Source: Peromyscus leucopus
Lineage: Eukaryota > Chordata > Mammalia > Rodentia > Cricetidae
Direction: 5' to 3'
DNA: 64,000 nt
Assembly: GCF_004664715.2 (NCBI RefSeq)
Contig: NC_051071.1
Coordinates: forward strand, 33,028,337 to 33,092,336
Positions 1-12,983 of this stretch are shown here, piece by piece. How positions within the stretch are numbered: the first letter of the stretch is position 1; every line of letters starts with the position of its first letter. A program made the position numbers and the translations under genes. The notes under the pieces were generated by a model. It saw nothing but the letters and a program-made list of their open reading frames with translations. It was not told the DNA's origin and did not search any database.

Positions 1-471
1 ACATAGATCATGGCAGATTGGGTGGATGAGTTCTCCAGGAGACACACAACACTACTGTGCACAGGCCTGCATCTACAACAACCAGAGTCTTTGTCAGCTT
101 TTTACACATCTCTATGCCATGTTTCATCCAGTTTCCAGAGAGGCTTGCAGAGCTGCCTTGAGCAGGGAAGATGCCTTTGTTTGCAGACGACTTAGGGCTT
201 CCTGTGTTTGCAGTGATCTTGACCAAGTGATGCTGGTGGAAAACTCCCGTTCAGGTTAATGATGAGAGTTTCAGCTTTGACAACACATCATAACCCTCAG
301 AACAGTGCATCAAAACAGAATCCTGGCCTCATCAGAACTTCTCATCAGCAGGCCCTGGGGTTAGGGGTGGGGACTGAGGTCTTCATTTCTAATACTTCCA
401 AATGAAATTGATGCTGTTTGTTCAGGTTTTACATTGAGAACACAGGTCTTAGGGAGGGGTCATAACTTTAC

Positions 472-627
472 TTGCATCTTAGGGTCACATAGGGGAGCTT
501 TAACAATTCAAAGGCCAATCTGTACCTCAGATCAATTTGGTCTGAATTGCTAAGGGGTGGGGCCTGGGCTCCATTTGTCTTAAAATCTCTCTTGATGACT
601 CTTAGATGCAGACATGATTGACAACCA
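472..627. mobile_element. MER5A-like hAT remnant
   Basis: AGGGGAGCTTTAACAATTC, AGGGGTGGGGCCTGGGCTCC, then AATCTCTCTTGATGACTCTT and TGACAACCA follow the near-palindromic MER5A layout, consistent with an old degraded copy. Confidence 0.6.
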
Positions 628-1287
628 GCCTGGTGAAATTTGAAAGATATAGTCTCAAAACCTAGGTGTGACTATGGGGTGGTAGCAGATGTATTATATC
701 AATGACCCCCAAATGTGTCATAGGGAGGTGCTGTAATGTCCAACTCTCCATGAGCATGCGCTGAGCTTAGTCTCAGTGCAATCGTAGTGTGTTCCTCATT
801 CAAAAACTGAATAGGTATGCTGGATTTTTACATTTGTTCCAACTGGGCATGGCTGATAATATGAAGGAAAGAGTTTACAGAGCACGTTGAGGTTGCTAGT
901 TAAGTATGGTGGCTTTGGGATTGACTGTTAGCCAGCATCCAGCAGCTTGGCTTGGAGAAGTCCTCCATGTTACTAACTGAAAGGATTGCTGGATGTGCCA
1001 AAAGTATTCAGCTCTGCTGAGCTCGCTTGTCATGATGGCTTATGCAAATAATGTGAGTGTTGAAGACTATATGTTGAGGAGACCAGATACCTGGGTGACC
1101 AGCCCTTCATGAAAACCTTGGCATCTGAGTCTTTAGTGTGCTTATTGAGTAGAACACTGTACGTGTTCCATTTCCTTGCTGGAGAAAGGAACACATTCTA
1201 CATAACCATCCCCTGGGGAGAGAGAGAGCATGGGAATCTTCACTCTGGATTCTTCTGGATCTGTGTTCTTTCCACTCTGATCCTGCC
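628..1287. other. Unassigned intergenic sequence
   Basis: No repeat or credible coding frame recognised; short overlapping frames only. Confidence 0.5.
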
Positions 1288-1293
1288 ATGTAT

Positions 1294-1669
1294 TGTAACA
1301 CGAATTGTTAGAAGGTCTTATTAATAAAAACAAACCCAGAGCCAGGTTGTTGGGGTGAATGCTGAAAGATCAGAGAGACAGAACAGGCCACAGCTAACCT
1401 CACCTCACCAACTTCTCAGCCAATCCTGTTTCCTCAAACTGGAAGCCTCTCAGTCCTCGTCCAGAATGAATCTTAGCTGAACTGCTGCTCAAAAGCCTAA
1501 AAGCTTAACCAGGCTCTAGTTCCTGGTCCTCATGCTTTATATACCTTTCTGCTTCCTGCCATCACTTCCTGGGATTAAAGGCATGTGTCATTATGCCTGG
1601 CTGTTTCCAGTGTGGCTTTGAACTCACAGAGATCCAGATGGATCTCTGCCTCTGGAATGCTAGGACTAA

Positions 1670-1717
<48 letters not shown>

Positions 1718-1817
1718 CCATTTTCTGGCCTCTATGTCTGTCTAGTGGCTGTTCTGTTCTCTGACCCCAGATAAGTTTATTAAGGTGCATAACATATTGG
1801 GGAACACAATCACCACA
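1294..1817 (-). mobile_element. LTR-like element with embedded B1 module, copy 1
   Basis: 524 bp from TGTAACA to CACCACA on plus; on minus it therefore begins TGTGGTG and ends TGTTACA. It is flanked by a perfect 6-bp duplication, ATGTAT, at 1288-1293 and 1818-1823. A B1-like stretch occupies roughly 1565-1675 (GGGATTAAAGGC, GAACTCACAGAGATCC) and a (TG)n has grown beside it. The family is shared with 24048-24567 and 29452-30239. Confidence 0.85.
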
Positions 1818-1823
1818 ATGTAT

Positions 1824-2902
1824 CCTTTTATTTGATAAAGGGTAGATGATATTACAACTGACTTAATTCCCTGAGTCCTTTCATTGATAATAAGATATTT
1901 GTGGTACCTTAAAAACAACAGGACATTTGAAAAAGTACAGTTAGAGATAAGTGTTGGTATGGAACACACACCATGCTTAGTTATGGTCAGCACATGGATT
2001 AGGATAGGGTTAGTTAACAGATTTAGGAAAAGGATACCAGGCAGGTTTGATATTTCTAAAACGACCTGGAGGATTGGGATGAACACAGAAGGAGTTGGGG
2101 CAGATGAGACAGAATAACATCATCTACAGGAAGGCAAGGACAGGGCAAGGATGCTTACACCAGGCTCCTGAATCCTCACAGTGGACATTTCCTGATCTTC
2201 AACATCCTGAACCTGTGTGTAACAGCAGAGCCCCTTTGAGGACCACAGCTACTAAGGGACATCACTTTCCCTGCTGTCTCATCTGTGTCTCAAAACAAGG
2301 ACCAGTCCTCCCGAGTGCCAACCCATTCACAAGGGGAAGGATGGAGAGAGGGGTATGAAGGAAGAGCCTGCGAATCAGAAGACTGGGCATTCTATAAGGG
2401 TCCTTAGTGTCCTGAGCAGACTGCTACAGTCTTCTCGTCTGTGAGGTGCTGTGAGGTGGGGATCATGCTTGATGATATGCACTGGTGGGGAGACCAACAC
2501 AATGTGCCAAAGAACACTGGCTCACTAGAGCTCAGAAGGCAACACAGACTCTCATCTGCCCATTTAACAGAGGAGGAGACAGGAATGCAGAAGAGCCATA
2601 ACCTGGCTCTCTTACTCAGATAAGATCAAAAGCACGTTTCTGCAATCACCTGGTTCTGTCCTTTACGTACACAGGCAAGCCCAGAGCCATGCCTGCTACC
2701 ATACACCGAGTGTCTAAGTGTCGGCAGTGTTCAACCCACTTCCTGTGATGGCTCAGTTGACCCGCACAGCAGTCAAAGACTGAACACTGATGGATGATCT
2801 GCTCAAGGTGATTCAATGCCAGCCTTCAGTTCTAAAGCATGTTTGTTTCCCAGGCTTCCTTTCTCTTGTGCTGTCTCTTAGGGCAATAATGAAGTAGGTA
2901 GT
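1824..2902. other. Unassigned intergenic sequence
   Basis: Unique-looking sequence. A CCCATTTAACAGAGGAGGAG string near 2558 hints at a further MIR scrap. No gene signal. Confidence 0.5.
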
Positions 2903-3045
2903 ACTTCCTCAGCACAGACTGCATGCCAGGCACCATACCGGGTGCTACATACCATCTCATTTAATCCTTGCCACAATGCCAGACTTGAGTCATGACTTCA
3001 TCCAATTTCATCCTAAGGCAACACAGTTCTTTGTTAAATCAGCAA
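2903..3045 (+). mobile_element. MIR SINE fragment
   Basis: CTGCATGCCAGGCACCATAC and CATCTCATTTAATCCTTGCC match the MIR core and 3' part. Ancient mammalian repeat. Confidence 0.7.
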
Positions 3046-3961
3046 TAAGTGTGGTAAATGATTAAATCTCCATGCCAGCCCCAGGATCCCAGAAATAAGC
3101 CAAATGCTGGTGACTGATATTACAGCTCTGATTTAGGACAGCCTTGCAGTCAAAGCCTTTTCTAAAATTGGACAGTTAGGCATTTACTGACTGAAATGAG
3201 CCTCTGGCCCAAGAACTCGTGGAAATGATGATGGTTTCCATCTCCTTCCCAAACAACTCGAACATCAATCTGAGTGTGATTCCTAGCCTTGGCTCTCTCA
3301 TGATTCATGCAACTTATTTAAAGTCTCTGAGCCAGGTCCCTCTTTTAAATAATGCATAGATATATGTATCCATACATATATCTCTATACACACACACATA
3401 TATATGACTAATAAAGAATCTGCCTTCTTCAGTATTGAGATTATTTAACCACTAGTCAGACAAAGACATTGGTCTTTTAAGGTGAACAACCATGGAGTCC
3501 ATTGTTGTGGGAATGTTAAAGGCATTTCAGAGTGTCTCTGGAAGCCACAGGGGTGGCACTTTTTATACTGTAGAGAACAAGGGCTTAGCAGAGGATAGCC
3601 CCTAGTGGTAGATAGTCTGAGGGTTCCACCACTTGCTAGCCATGTGGGTTTGGGGACATTTTCTACTTTCAATGTGTCCTTCTCAATTTGAAAAAAAAAA
3701 ATGAAAGTAATTCTCTCCACTTAGTTCATCTGGGTTAAGTACTATGAAAAGCATCTGACAACATTTGAGCATTCATATGTGCTATCAATCAAATCTTGTC
3801 CACATTATACTGAGGCCACATGGTTTTGTGAGTCTCCAATTCATAAATGAGGAGATTAAGGCTCCAAGAACTAAGTTCTGATTTAGAGTCAGAATGAGAT
3901 CCCTTTAGACTCCCAAGTTAAAGTGTCCCCACAAGGTCATGCTTAGAAAAGTGTTACAGAA

Positions 3962-4180
3962 GATGGGCTAGGGGCTTGACTAACATGTCTAGTACTGGGT
4001 TTAATATCCAGCACTGCATACATGGGGCTAGGGAGTACACGTCTGTAATCCTCACAGCAGGGAGGTGATGGGTGGACAATCAGAAATTCGAGGTCACATT
4101 GTTCCTTACATAGTCAGTTTGAAGCTAGCCTGGGCTACAGGAGGCCCTGTCTCAGAAAGAAAAAGACAAAAAGAAAGACT
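3962..4180 (+). mobile_element. B4-type SINE (ID head plus B1 half)
   Basis: ATGGGCTAGGGGCTTGACTA (ID-like head) followed by GTAATCCTCACAGCAGGGAG and AGCTAGCCTGGGCTACAGG (B1-like) and an A-rich tail. Confidence 0.65.
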
Positions 4181-4599
4181 AAAAACTGAGCCAGGGAAGG
4201 AAGAATTTTAGTGAAAAGGCTCCTGTCACAAAAAAAGAACAAGAAAAACATGAATGAAAGAAGGAGGAAAGGAAAAACGGAATAGTCCAAAAAATAAGGT
4301 TAACAGCCACCACTCCATCTATAAATGGAACATAGATAATACAGGTAGAGATAGATGCATGTTTGGCGACTTATTTCAGGCTGTGAGGACTAGCTGTTAT
4401 TTTTTAGGAATCTTTCCAGACACCTGAGAATCCCATGACAGCTTAAAATTGTTTGGGGCAACAAAATTTACCCCTTAGTAACTGGTAATCACTATACTGG
4501 AAAACAATCTAAACTAGTAGACATTGGTGAATTGTGATGTGGGAAGAGGCTGGGGGGATAAGGAGAAGAAACAAAATTCCTTTGGTATACTTTCCCATT

Positions 4600-4793
4600 G
4601 TTTTTAATATTTTAAATTATGTGTCTCTGTGTGTATTTTACTGCAGGTGTCCATGGAGGTCAGAGGCATCCAATACCCTGGAGCTAGAGTTATAGATGGT
4701 TGTGAGCTGCCTGATGTGGGTGCTGGGAATGAAACTCAGGTCTTCTGGAAGAGCAGCAAGTGCTCTGGAGCACTGGACCAGCTCCCTTCTGTA
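4600..4793 (-). mobile_element. B3-type SINE
   Basis: Plus strand GGTGTCCATGGAGGTCAGAG, GGGTGCTGGGAATGAAACTC, GAAGAGCAGCAAGTGCTCT is the reverse complement of a B2/B3 SINE. A 79-codon plus-strand frame across it is not a gene. Confidence 0.78.
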
Positions 4794-4939
4794 CAGTACC
4801 ATTTTAAAGCTTTTTTAAAATTGAAAACAGAGAAAAGAAATGAATTCTATGTCAAACTGACAGCCTAGCCACACAAAAACCAGATATGATGGTAGGTCTT
4901 TAAGAGTATAACAGAGCTGAAGTCTAACCTGGAGGATGG

Positions 4940-5111
4940 AAAAGAGAGATGTGAGATGCAGGCTTCTGGATATGGCATGGTGAGCCCACTCAGGAACTCC
5001 CGGCAGCTGTGGATACCTGTACAAGATCGAGACAGCCAGAATTCTGACATAGATGAGGGTGGTGTTCCCCAGCCCCCACCCCTTCCTGAGGGGCTATTAG
5101 CTCTTGATAGC

Positions 5112-5164
<53 letters not shown>

Positions 5165-5404
5165 ATTTTTGAGGGCGTGGCCACTGACAGGATTCTTAAC
5201 TCTAGGGGGTGGGCCTGACTTCATGCACATACGAGCAAGACTAACTGAGCTTATTAACTTATCCAAAACAAAACATGAAGTTGGGAAGAGCTGTGTTAGG
5301 AGAGATATTGGGAGAGTAAGAGAGGGGAAATAGTGGGTGATATGGTATTTCATTGTATATATGTATGAAATTGTTAAGAACAACAACAATAACAAAAAAA
5401 AAAA
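4940..5404 (+). mobile_element. L1 3' UTR with (GA)n expansion
   Basis: CAGCTGTGGATACCTGTACA, a GA tract at 5116-5161, GGGCGTGGCCACTGACAGG, ATTGTATATATGTATGAAAT and an A-rich end. Rodent L1 3' UTR layout. Long antisense frames here encode only Leu-Ser repeats from the GA tract. Confidence 0.65.
5116..5161 (+). repeat. (GA)23 microsatellite
   Basis: Perfect dinucleotide tract inside the L1 3' UTR. Confidence 0.99.
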
Positions 5405-6050
5405 CAGGTGGACATCTCCTGAGGAAGGATACTATAAATTGCTGTTGGCTTCCATATTTGTGTGTAAATGCACATATGAAATAACACATAAATATGCACC
5501 TGCAAACACTGGAACATGCGTAAACACTAAATAAATCAACACTTTATTAAATAGCATAAATAAATACTGTCTTGACTGTTGTTTCATATATAGGTTGAAT
5601 AAAACCCTTGTCCTATTTAAAAGAAGGTAAAGAAACATCCTATTGGCACCTCCATTGTAAGGTCCTGGCACTAACACAACACCCATGTGTTTATAGTGGT
5701 TCTAGTGTAAACACGCTGGCTGTGCTGCCAGCCCAGGAGAGCAGAGAGCACACAGCTGTATTCTGCATATTGGATTTTACTTTCTAAGCATTAGTTTTAC
5801 ATATATTCCTTCTACTAAGTAAAAAGAAGTCTTCCATGATACTAGGAGCAGCCTCAACAAGTGCTGTCATGTCTTTTATTTCCATCAAGTGGCCACATCA
5901 ATTGATTGCCATAGACCATCTAGATTTGCAGACATTCATTTACTCTGTGACAATTGTGTAATGAGAAATCACAGAGATGTCCTTCTCAGAATGCATCCCT
6001 ACCGATAAGTGATGTGTGACTATTTATATGCACATGTCCACACAGATAAC
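5405..6050. other. Unassigned intergenic sequence
   Basis: A/T-rich, no recognisable repeat body or gene. Confidence 0.5.
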
Positions 6051-6068
6051 ACATACACACACACACAT

Positions 6069-6136
<68 letters not shown>
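6051..6136 (+). repeat. Compound (CA)n-(GA)n-(GACA)n microsatellite
   Basis: Three consecutive pure motifs, each grading into the next by one base change. Confidence 0.99.
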
Positions 6137-6139
<3 letters not shown>

Positions 6140-6663
6140 GACAGAGATTTTTTTTCCTACTCTAGCCATAGATACAGAAACAATGAGAACCCTTATCTTG
6201 TAAAGCATAGACATTAATGTCCACAGTCAAAAGAGATTATGTGGAAAAAGGCAAATTTATCATTTGATGTCAAAATATGGTGGTGGGGTGGGATAGATTG
6301 GAGGTGATAAAAGACAAACTAGAGCCAATTTATGCCAAAAAAGCAAGAAACCTTTCAAAGTTTCAGAGTACCATATTAAACAGACCAGGGAGCCAGCTTA
6401 AGATGTATCATAACATGTCACAAGAATTTGAACATAGTAATTAGAAACCTATGAGTCGGTAAGAAAAATTTTTTTTTTTTGAAAAAAAGAAACTCATCAT
6501 TTGAGGTAAATTTTTGAAAACTAATTACTTTGGAGATTGCTAATTATATAAACAGTTAAACATTTAATTTATGCTTCCAGAAGAAGCATGGATTGTTTTG
6601 GCATTGATAGAGAAGTCTCAATTGATGGGTGAAATCTCTGCTTTATACAAGAATGTTATTAAT

Positions 6664-6875
6664 GGGGGCTGGAGAAGGTAGTTAAGAACACTTGCTGCTC
6701 TTGCAGAAAAGGTAGTTTCAGTTCCCAGCTCCTACATCCATCAGAGGTGCACAACTGCCTGTAACTCCAGTTCCAGGGGGATCCATTGCCTGCTGCATGC
6801 CTCCCCTGGCACATGCACATATGTTAAAGTTAAAACCTTCCTTTAAAAAAAAAAAGAAAGAAAGAAAGAAAAAGG
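6664..6875 (+). mobile_element. B2/B3-type SINE
   Basis: GGGGGCTGGAGAAGGTAGTT, AGTTCCCAGCTCCTACATCC, GGGGATCCATTGCC, followed by A/GAAA tail (6844-6875). tRNA-derived head with pol III box remnants. Confidence 0.8.
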
Positions 6876-6880
6876 GGAAG

Positions 6881-7229
6881 TGCTGTGGATGATTGTTTGA
6901 TAAATAAAACACTGACTGGCCAGTAGCCAGGCAGGACGTATAGGCAGGACTAGAGAGAGGAAAAAGGAAAGGACAGGAAGGCAGTAGGGAGAGACACCAG
7001 CTGCCATCCAGGGAGCATCATGTAGAAGCAACAGGTAAAGCCACAGAACACGTGGTGACATATGGATTAACAAAATTGGGCTTAGTATAAGAGTAAGAGT
7101 TAGACAATGGTAGGCCTGAGCTAATGGCCCAGCAGTTTAAATAATATAAGAGTCGGTATGTTTATTTTATAAGTGGGCTCCCGGACTGGCAGGGCTTGGC
7201 AGGAGCTGGAAAGAAACTCTCCAGCTACA
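6881..7229 (+). mobile_element. 5'-truncated solo LTR of the same family
   Basis: Starts inside the family at a degraded TTGCTCTGATTGG equivalent (GTGGATGATTGTTTGATAAA) directly after the tail of a B2-like SINE and ends CCAGCTACA. Landmarks ACTGGCCAGTAGCCAGGCAG and GAACACGTGGTGACAT match the other copies. Confidence 0.68.
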
Positions 7230-7259
7230 CACATATATGGTACACACGAATACATTCAG

Positions 7260-7261
<2 letters not shown>

Positions 7262-7301
<40 letters not shown>
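7262..7301 (+). repeat. (GT)20 microsatellite
   Basis: Perfect tract 33 bp after the LTR ending at 7229. Confidence 0.99.
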
Positions 7302-7304
<3 letters not shown>

Positions 7305-7845
7305 CCAGTTTCATTCAGCAAGATAAACAGTAAGTTGACACCCAAACCAAACAAGAAACATAACAACAATGAAGCCAACACCTTAATGAACATGGTACCC
7401 ACCTTTGTAAGAATGACTGTGAAGTCGTTTTTCATCAGACTAAAAATAGGTTAAAGATTCTGTGAAATTACTGGAGGAAAACTGACAGAGGTAAAAACAT
7501 ACATTTTATTTCAAGTCAAATGTATGTTCTTGAATTGAGATAGATAATTGGGAGGGTTGCAACTTTTATTTACTTAAAGATTTCCTATCCCCACCCCCAA
7601 GCAGATAATTTCTTTATTCATCTGCTGTTTTTTCTTGGAGGAAGAATGGAATAGTTGTTCCTTGTGGCCAGTACCACAATGCAGTGTGTCACACAGCAGA
7701 CCCCACAGCCCTCCAAGACTAGTGAAAAACTGGAGTAGTGTTAAGACCCACACTGCTGTGGGCTATCTTCTGCTGACATGGACTCTTGGCTCAAGGTCAC
7801 CGTCACCAGGCAGAATAACATTCAAATAGAAATGGGTCTGTAGAC

Positions 7846-8375
7846 ATGCCCACCCACCCCCACATTAATAGTGAATAAGTATTCGACCTTACTGGTCATC
7901 AGAGAAATGCAAATGAAATGAGATTTCATTTCACCTCAGTCAGAATGGCTATAACTAAGAAATACATAACAATGAATCCTGGTAAGAATATGAACAAATA
8001 CTAAGTCAGAGTGGGAATGCATGCTAGTTCAGGCACTATGGAAGTTAGTTGGAAGCTTCCTTAAAAAATTCAAAATAGATCTAGCATACAGTACATCTAT
8101 CCCATTCCTGGGTATCTACTGAAAGACTCTAAGTTAATCCTACCACATATGTATATATGACACGAAGGTAGAAGTGAAACTCTCTAGGGAATGAAGAGAA
8201 CTAACCACAGGGACATGGAAAAAAAGGGAGGGGACATATGGGGTAGAGTATTTTCAATGTGTCCTTTATACTTGTACAAAAATGTCTATCTGAAATCCTA
8301 TGCTATGTTCAATAATTATATACAAATTAAAGTGTTATTAAGAAGGAAAAAAGAAAAAAGAAATAGGTCTGTGTG
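7846..8375 (+). mobile_element. L1 fragment (end of ORF2 into 3' UTR)
   Basis: CAGAGAAATGCAAATGAAAT, CAGTCAGAATGGCTATAACT, CCATTCCTGGGTATCTACTG and GGAATGAAGAGAACTAACCA are hallmark L1 ORF2/3' end strings. Frames are broken by stops, so it is inactive. Confidence 0.85.
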
Positions 8376-8947
8376 TCTCTGCCTAGTATTTGGGTTATTT
8401 CGGAGGCTTCATGGGTCTTAGCTTAGGATTGAGGGCTATTGTGATGTGCTCAATTGTTATGAAGTTGCTTCCTCCTTGTTGGACACTATCTTTACCATCT
8501 TGAGTCAGAGTACTTGTCCTCACCTGCAAAAAATCCTCATAAGATCAGGCCTATCAATTCCATCCTAGGAGAGTAGGAAGGGCAGGAAGGGTCTTTAGAC
8601 CCTCATCTGAGCTTCCAACTACTTCCTCCCCCATATCAATTCTTCTTGAAATGTGTAGCATCCTGCCCTAGCTGCACATGTTTGGGATGCCAGTAGTATA
8701 TAGGACACAGAAAGTTGACTGGGTTTAGGATTCCAGCACTGCATCTTTCCTAAGTTATCACTCATGTGAGAGTGGTGCTTTTTGGTGATGCAAGTAGCTC
8801 CAAATAAACTCATTGGTTCAACAAGCTGAGTTTGTGTGGAATGGTTTCTCTGTTTTATCAGTGCCCTATCTGGGGTAAATAGGCATTTCTGTACATCTCT
8901 CCAGGAAAAGTAGTAAACACTAAGTGTTAGTTTATACCACTAACTGT

Positions 8948-9338
8948 TGTGGGATGTTTTGTATGTTAAGTGTGTTGCTCTGATTGGTTGATAAATAAAA
9001 TATTGATTGTCCAGTAGCCAGACAGAAGTATAGGTGGGACAAGGAAAAAGGAGAATTCTGGGAATAGGAAGGCTGAGTCAGGAGATGCTGCCAGCTGCTG
9101 CCATAAGAAGCAGATGTTAAGATACTGGTAAGCCACGAGCTATGTGGTAACTTATAGATTAATAGAAATGGGTTAATTTAAGATATAAAAACAATTAGCA
9201 AGAAGCCTGCCATGGCCATACAGTTTGTAAGCAATATACGTCTCTGTGGGTTTACTTGGTTGGGTCTGAGCGGCTGTGGGACTGGCGGTGAGAGAGATTT
9301 GTACTAACCGTGGGCCAGGCAGGAAAACTCTAGCTACA
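8948..9338 (+). mobile_element. Solo LTR (GTTGCTCTGATTGG family), longest copy
   Basis: About 391 bp from TGTGGGATG to CTAGCTACA. Shared landmarks are GTTGCTCTGATTGGTTGATA, CAGTAGCCAGACAG, a TGAGTCAGGAG motif, and a 3' block GGGCCAGGCAGG before the end. I know this sequence type as abundant in cricetid genomes. TG...CA ends and an internal AATAAA support an LTR. No clear target duplication was found. Confidence 0.72.
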
Positions 9339-12300
9339 CCACCCCTACACTGAGTTCAGAGCAAACTCTTGGGCTTCATGCCCTCTCCTACTCCCTTAGC
9401 AAATGAAGTCCTTACCCATCCTCTGTCGCTGGACGTTGGAGTGGTATGATGAAGGCAGTTCCTTCATCATGGTATAGGTTGAAACCACATGGAGTCATGT
9501 TTGAGTTTAATAACTGTATCTTCATAGTCTCCAAGGGGTACCCAGGTCCATGCCACAGCTGGTGATGAGGACAGACACTCATCAAAAGAGAAGCTCAAAG
9601 TTCATGTAGGATGAGTCTTACATGTGGCCTAAGAAGTTTTCACACCTCAGCTGCGAGATGTCTGGGGAAGGCCAGTCTATAGCTGGTTCAAACTTTTACC
9701 TCATTGCTTTGAGTTTTCAAGAATTTTCATCGCTTAGGTTTTTTCTTTTTCTAAAGATTTATTTACTTTAGTTCTCTATGTATATGTGTGTTGATTATGA
9801 ACTACCTATATTTCATTTTTTCCTGATGAAATCTACCCTACATCTATATATACCGTATATTTTCAAGATCCTGTAAAATGGTTCCTCTATGTGCCCATCT
9901 TCCAGGGTGCAGCAGAATTCACTCTAACTTTGCAGGTTAGCAAAATAGAGCCGATATCACTCTCTGAAGGTAGTCAAAGGGTTAATTCACTAAGCAATGA
10001 TTAAAAATAACACCTGAGTTATTTCAGAGCCATTTGCTTAAAGAGCCTGGCAGAACTACTGAAACAATGTTCTTAAAAGCTTTTTCAGGCCTTCAACCCC
10101 CAAGAGATCATTCAAGGAGAAGAATAAAACTTTATCTGATGAAATGAGAGCTGGAGGAGGATGTGATAAGAAGTGTTAAATGACTGTATCAAATAGAGAC
10201 TCTGCTAAATGTCTCTGACATAGGTTGAAAGAAAAACGACACCATGAGAATCTACACAGTCATTCAAGACTGGAGGGGGCATTTGGAATTGGCCAGATAG
10301 CCACAAAGTTTTGAGGTCCACATTAATTAAAGCAGTACATGACAGGTGATGTCTCCCAGAGGAGCTGTGGCTCATCTTTAGATGACTTGATAGTTAGGCA
10401 TTGTTCATCTCTCTAGGCTATGGTGTCCTGATCTGAAGAATAGGAATAATTCTATCTCAAGAGGTTGTTCAAAGGAGCAGATGAGAAAGTTAATTTAAAT
10501 ATCTCAGAATGTAGCCTACAGTTAGTTCTCAATGAACTTGCTAGTCTCAAATCTGGCTAAGTGCTTTCTCTAAGGAAGCCTGAAGTACCTACTATGTATT
10601 ATGGATTGTGATAAGATAAAATCTACTGGTTAGGCTTCCTGTTGAACTCACTGGATCTGTTTCAGTAAATTTAGCAGTAGAATAATATGTTTTTTAAAAA
10701 GATACCTGGTTGTTAATGGAACCTTAGGAAGGCCAGTTGTTGGTCAGGACTAGAAGCCATAATGCTAGTATCTACCACAGTGCATCTTCTGCTGCCAATG
10801 AGAAGAGGCTTCTCAGCCTGTAGCCATTGCTGAAAGCTAGCTAGATGTTTATCTTGTTGGAATTTATTCCATGTGACTCTCATCTCTTTGAGATACAGCA
10901 TCATCTTAAGTCTCCCATGAGGTCATCTGATTGGAGATTAGTTCAAACACCTAGATGTTCTAGCTACAAGGGAATTGAGAAACACGGTTTTCTGAGTTTC
11001 AAGTGGGTTTTAAAGTGAGTGTCTGCGTTTTATCAAAAACCATGATAAATATCTACTGGACCTTGTTCTTGATTTCCACAAATCAATTTAGTGATGACAA
11101 GAGTGTGAATAAATTGGTACAATGCCAGGACTATTGAAGCTTCTAATATTGAACAAATATTTACTCTTGTAGCCATCTGTGTGACATTAAACATGGTGAC
11201 ATGACCTGATTTAGTCTAAGAGACTGTGTATGGAAATGAGGATTTGGCAGATGCAAAGGTTTTTTAAGAGGTAGCTTAGATTTTTCTCATGTTTCCCTTC
11301 TTTAGCAGGAGAATTTTATTTTCCATGGGCAGGAACTTTAGCTTGGATACTTAAATCAAGAAGGCATGCACGTTCAACCCTAATGCAACTGCAGCCTGGC
11401 ATAGCCATAGAATTAACACTATAGCTCCCATATGAGCAGAAAACAGATATTTGTCCATAACCCTTGAACATTTTTGTACATCATTGTTATATACAGATCT
11501 GACCAATACAAGAAAATGGTGGAGGATACAACTGCCTACATCCAATGCTGAAAGAATCATAGGAAACAACACACAATGAGACCATGTTAGGAATGCATCA
11601 TAGAGGAGGTGACTTTAGAAAGAGTTTGGGGAGCATTTAAGATTCATCTAGGCAGAAAGGTATTGGAAGATAATTTCAGAGTGAAATATGCATTGTCAAA
11701 AGCTCCAAGGGTGGAGTCAAGCATGTTTTGGGAAATCCCATGAATCAATTCTAGTGTTTCTCAGACTGTGGCAATGTAAGTATCATGCGAAGTTTCTGAA
11801 AAGCAGTGGCACTCTCTGACTTACCGTCTCTACTTATCTTTTTGTCTTGCACTTCTGAGTATCATCACAAAGATGCATGCTAATGAAGTCTCACTCAAGG
11901 TTGATATCTGGATAATTTTTTTCTAAAATATGAAAGTAAACTTTTAGGTACTAAAAGTTTAAAAACTAATTTTCTACATGCTACCAACGTTATGTGCTCT
12001 TTGTCATTGACACCACTAGTCATCTCTGGAATATTCCTTCTTTTTTGCTTTGTTGGCAACAGAACCACAATGTGAGGAACTACTGTGCACAGTTTAAAAT
12101 GCCCTTCCTCCAGCCTCCTCTGCAGATGTTTCCTGGCTGTCTGTATATCTTGGCCATTGAAATGTAGAAATGTCAAGTTCACTGGGTAGTACTTTCAGAA
12201 AGTCTTTTATTTTTTTCTGATTCAAAAAGATTTGACCAGAAGGTACCCCTTTGCTTTCTATTTCCTTTTTTCCCCCTTCTGGAGCATGGTTTAGTACCTG

Positions 12301-12983
12301 AAGCAGAGTAGCTGCCTTGGGTTTACCGGGATGAAGAGAGTATATACTAAGGATAGATAACACAGCACAAATCTAGAAGGAGCTTGTTCCTGTGGTCCTG
12401 CTTACAGCTACTGAGGACCAGGCTCTATTTTTGGCAAAGATGAAGGGGAGGATACTTGTTAGCTGTAGCCAAGTGCAATCTTAGGTGGTACATATATTTT
12501 GGAAAATCCTAGGCTAGTACCTATGTGTTAGGTCTGGGGCCCAGGACGTGATTGATGAAAGGCAGACACACCACAACTTGAGAGCCTTGCAAAACATGTA
12601 GAAAGACATGGATCTTCACCAGAGACAGTGTAGAGAAACTTATGTGGATAAGTTGGGGCCATTGACAGTAATGTGAAAAGCTTTCAGTCATTCTTTTCAA
12701 TATCATCAAACACATCTTTGTGCCAGATCTTATTACTAGATTTAATTACATTTACTTCCAACTGCGAAAACTAAAAGTCTGGACTTGATTTTGCTCAACT
12801 ATAAAATGCTGTAGATGTTGTAAGTTTGGGGGGCTGTTATAAAACTAGTTTGTAAAACCCTTGGAATTTCTGAAGTGGAAGCAGCTCTGTTGGCTACTGA
12901 AATGAATGGTGATTAGGGGTCCCAAGACAGCTTCAGGATGGAGCTTGGTCATCAGACCAAGGCATTTGTGTTAGTCATTGCCC
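9339..12983. other. Long unassigned intergenic stretch
   Basis: Apart from the MIR scrap at 10425-10545 I see no young repeat. Two neighbouring minus-strand frames (11895-12182 and 12094-12363) overlap in different phases and match nothing I know. The sequence looks like old unique DNA. Confidence 0.5.
10425..10545 (+). mobile_element. MIR SINE fragment
   Basis: AATAGGAATAATTCTATCTC, AGGTTGTTCAAAGGAGCAGA, GTTAGTTCTCAATGAAC follow the MIR 3' half. Confidence 0.5.

Noticed and set aside
4865..5395. 176-codon minus-strand frame
   Set aside because: Antisense to an L1 3' UTR; a large part is Leu-Ser repeats from the GA tract.
11895..12363. Two overlapping minus-strand frames as a broken gene
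   Set aside because: Different phases, no recognised product, no conserved motif; I could not support even a pseudogene call.
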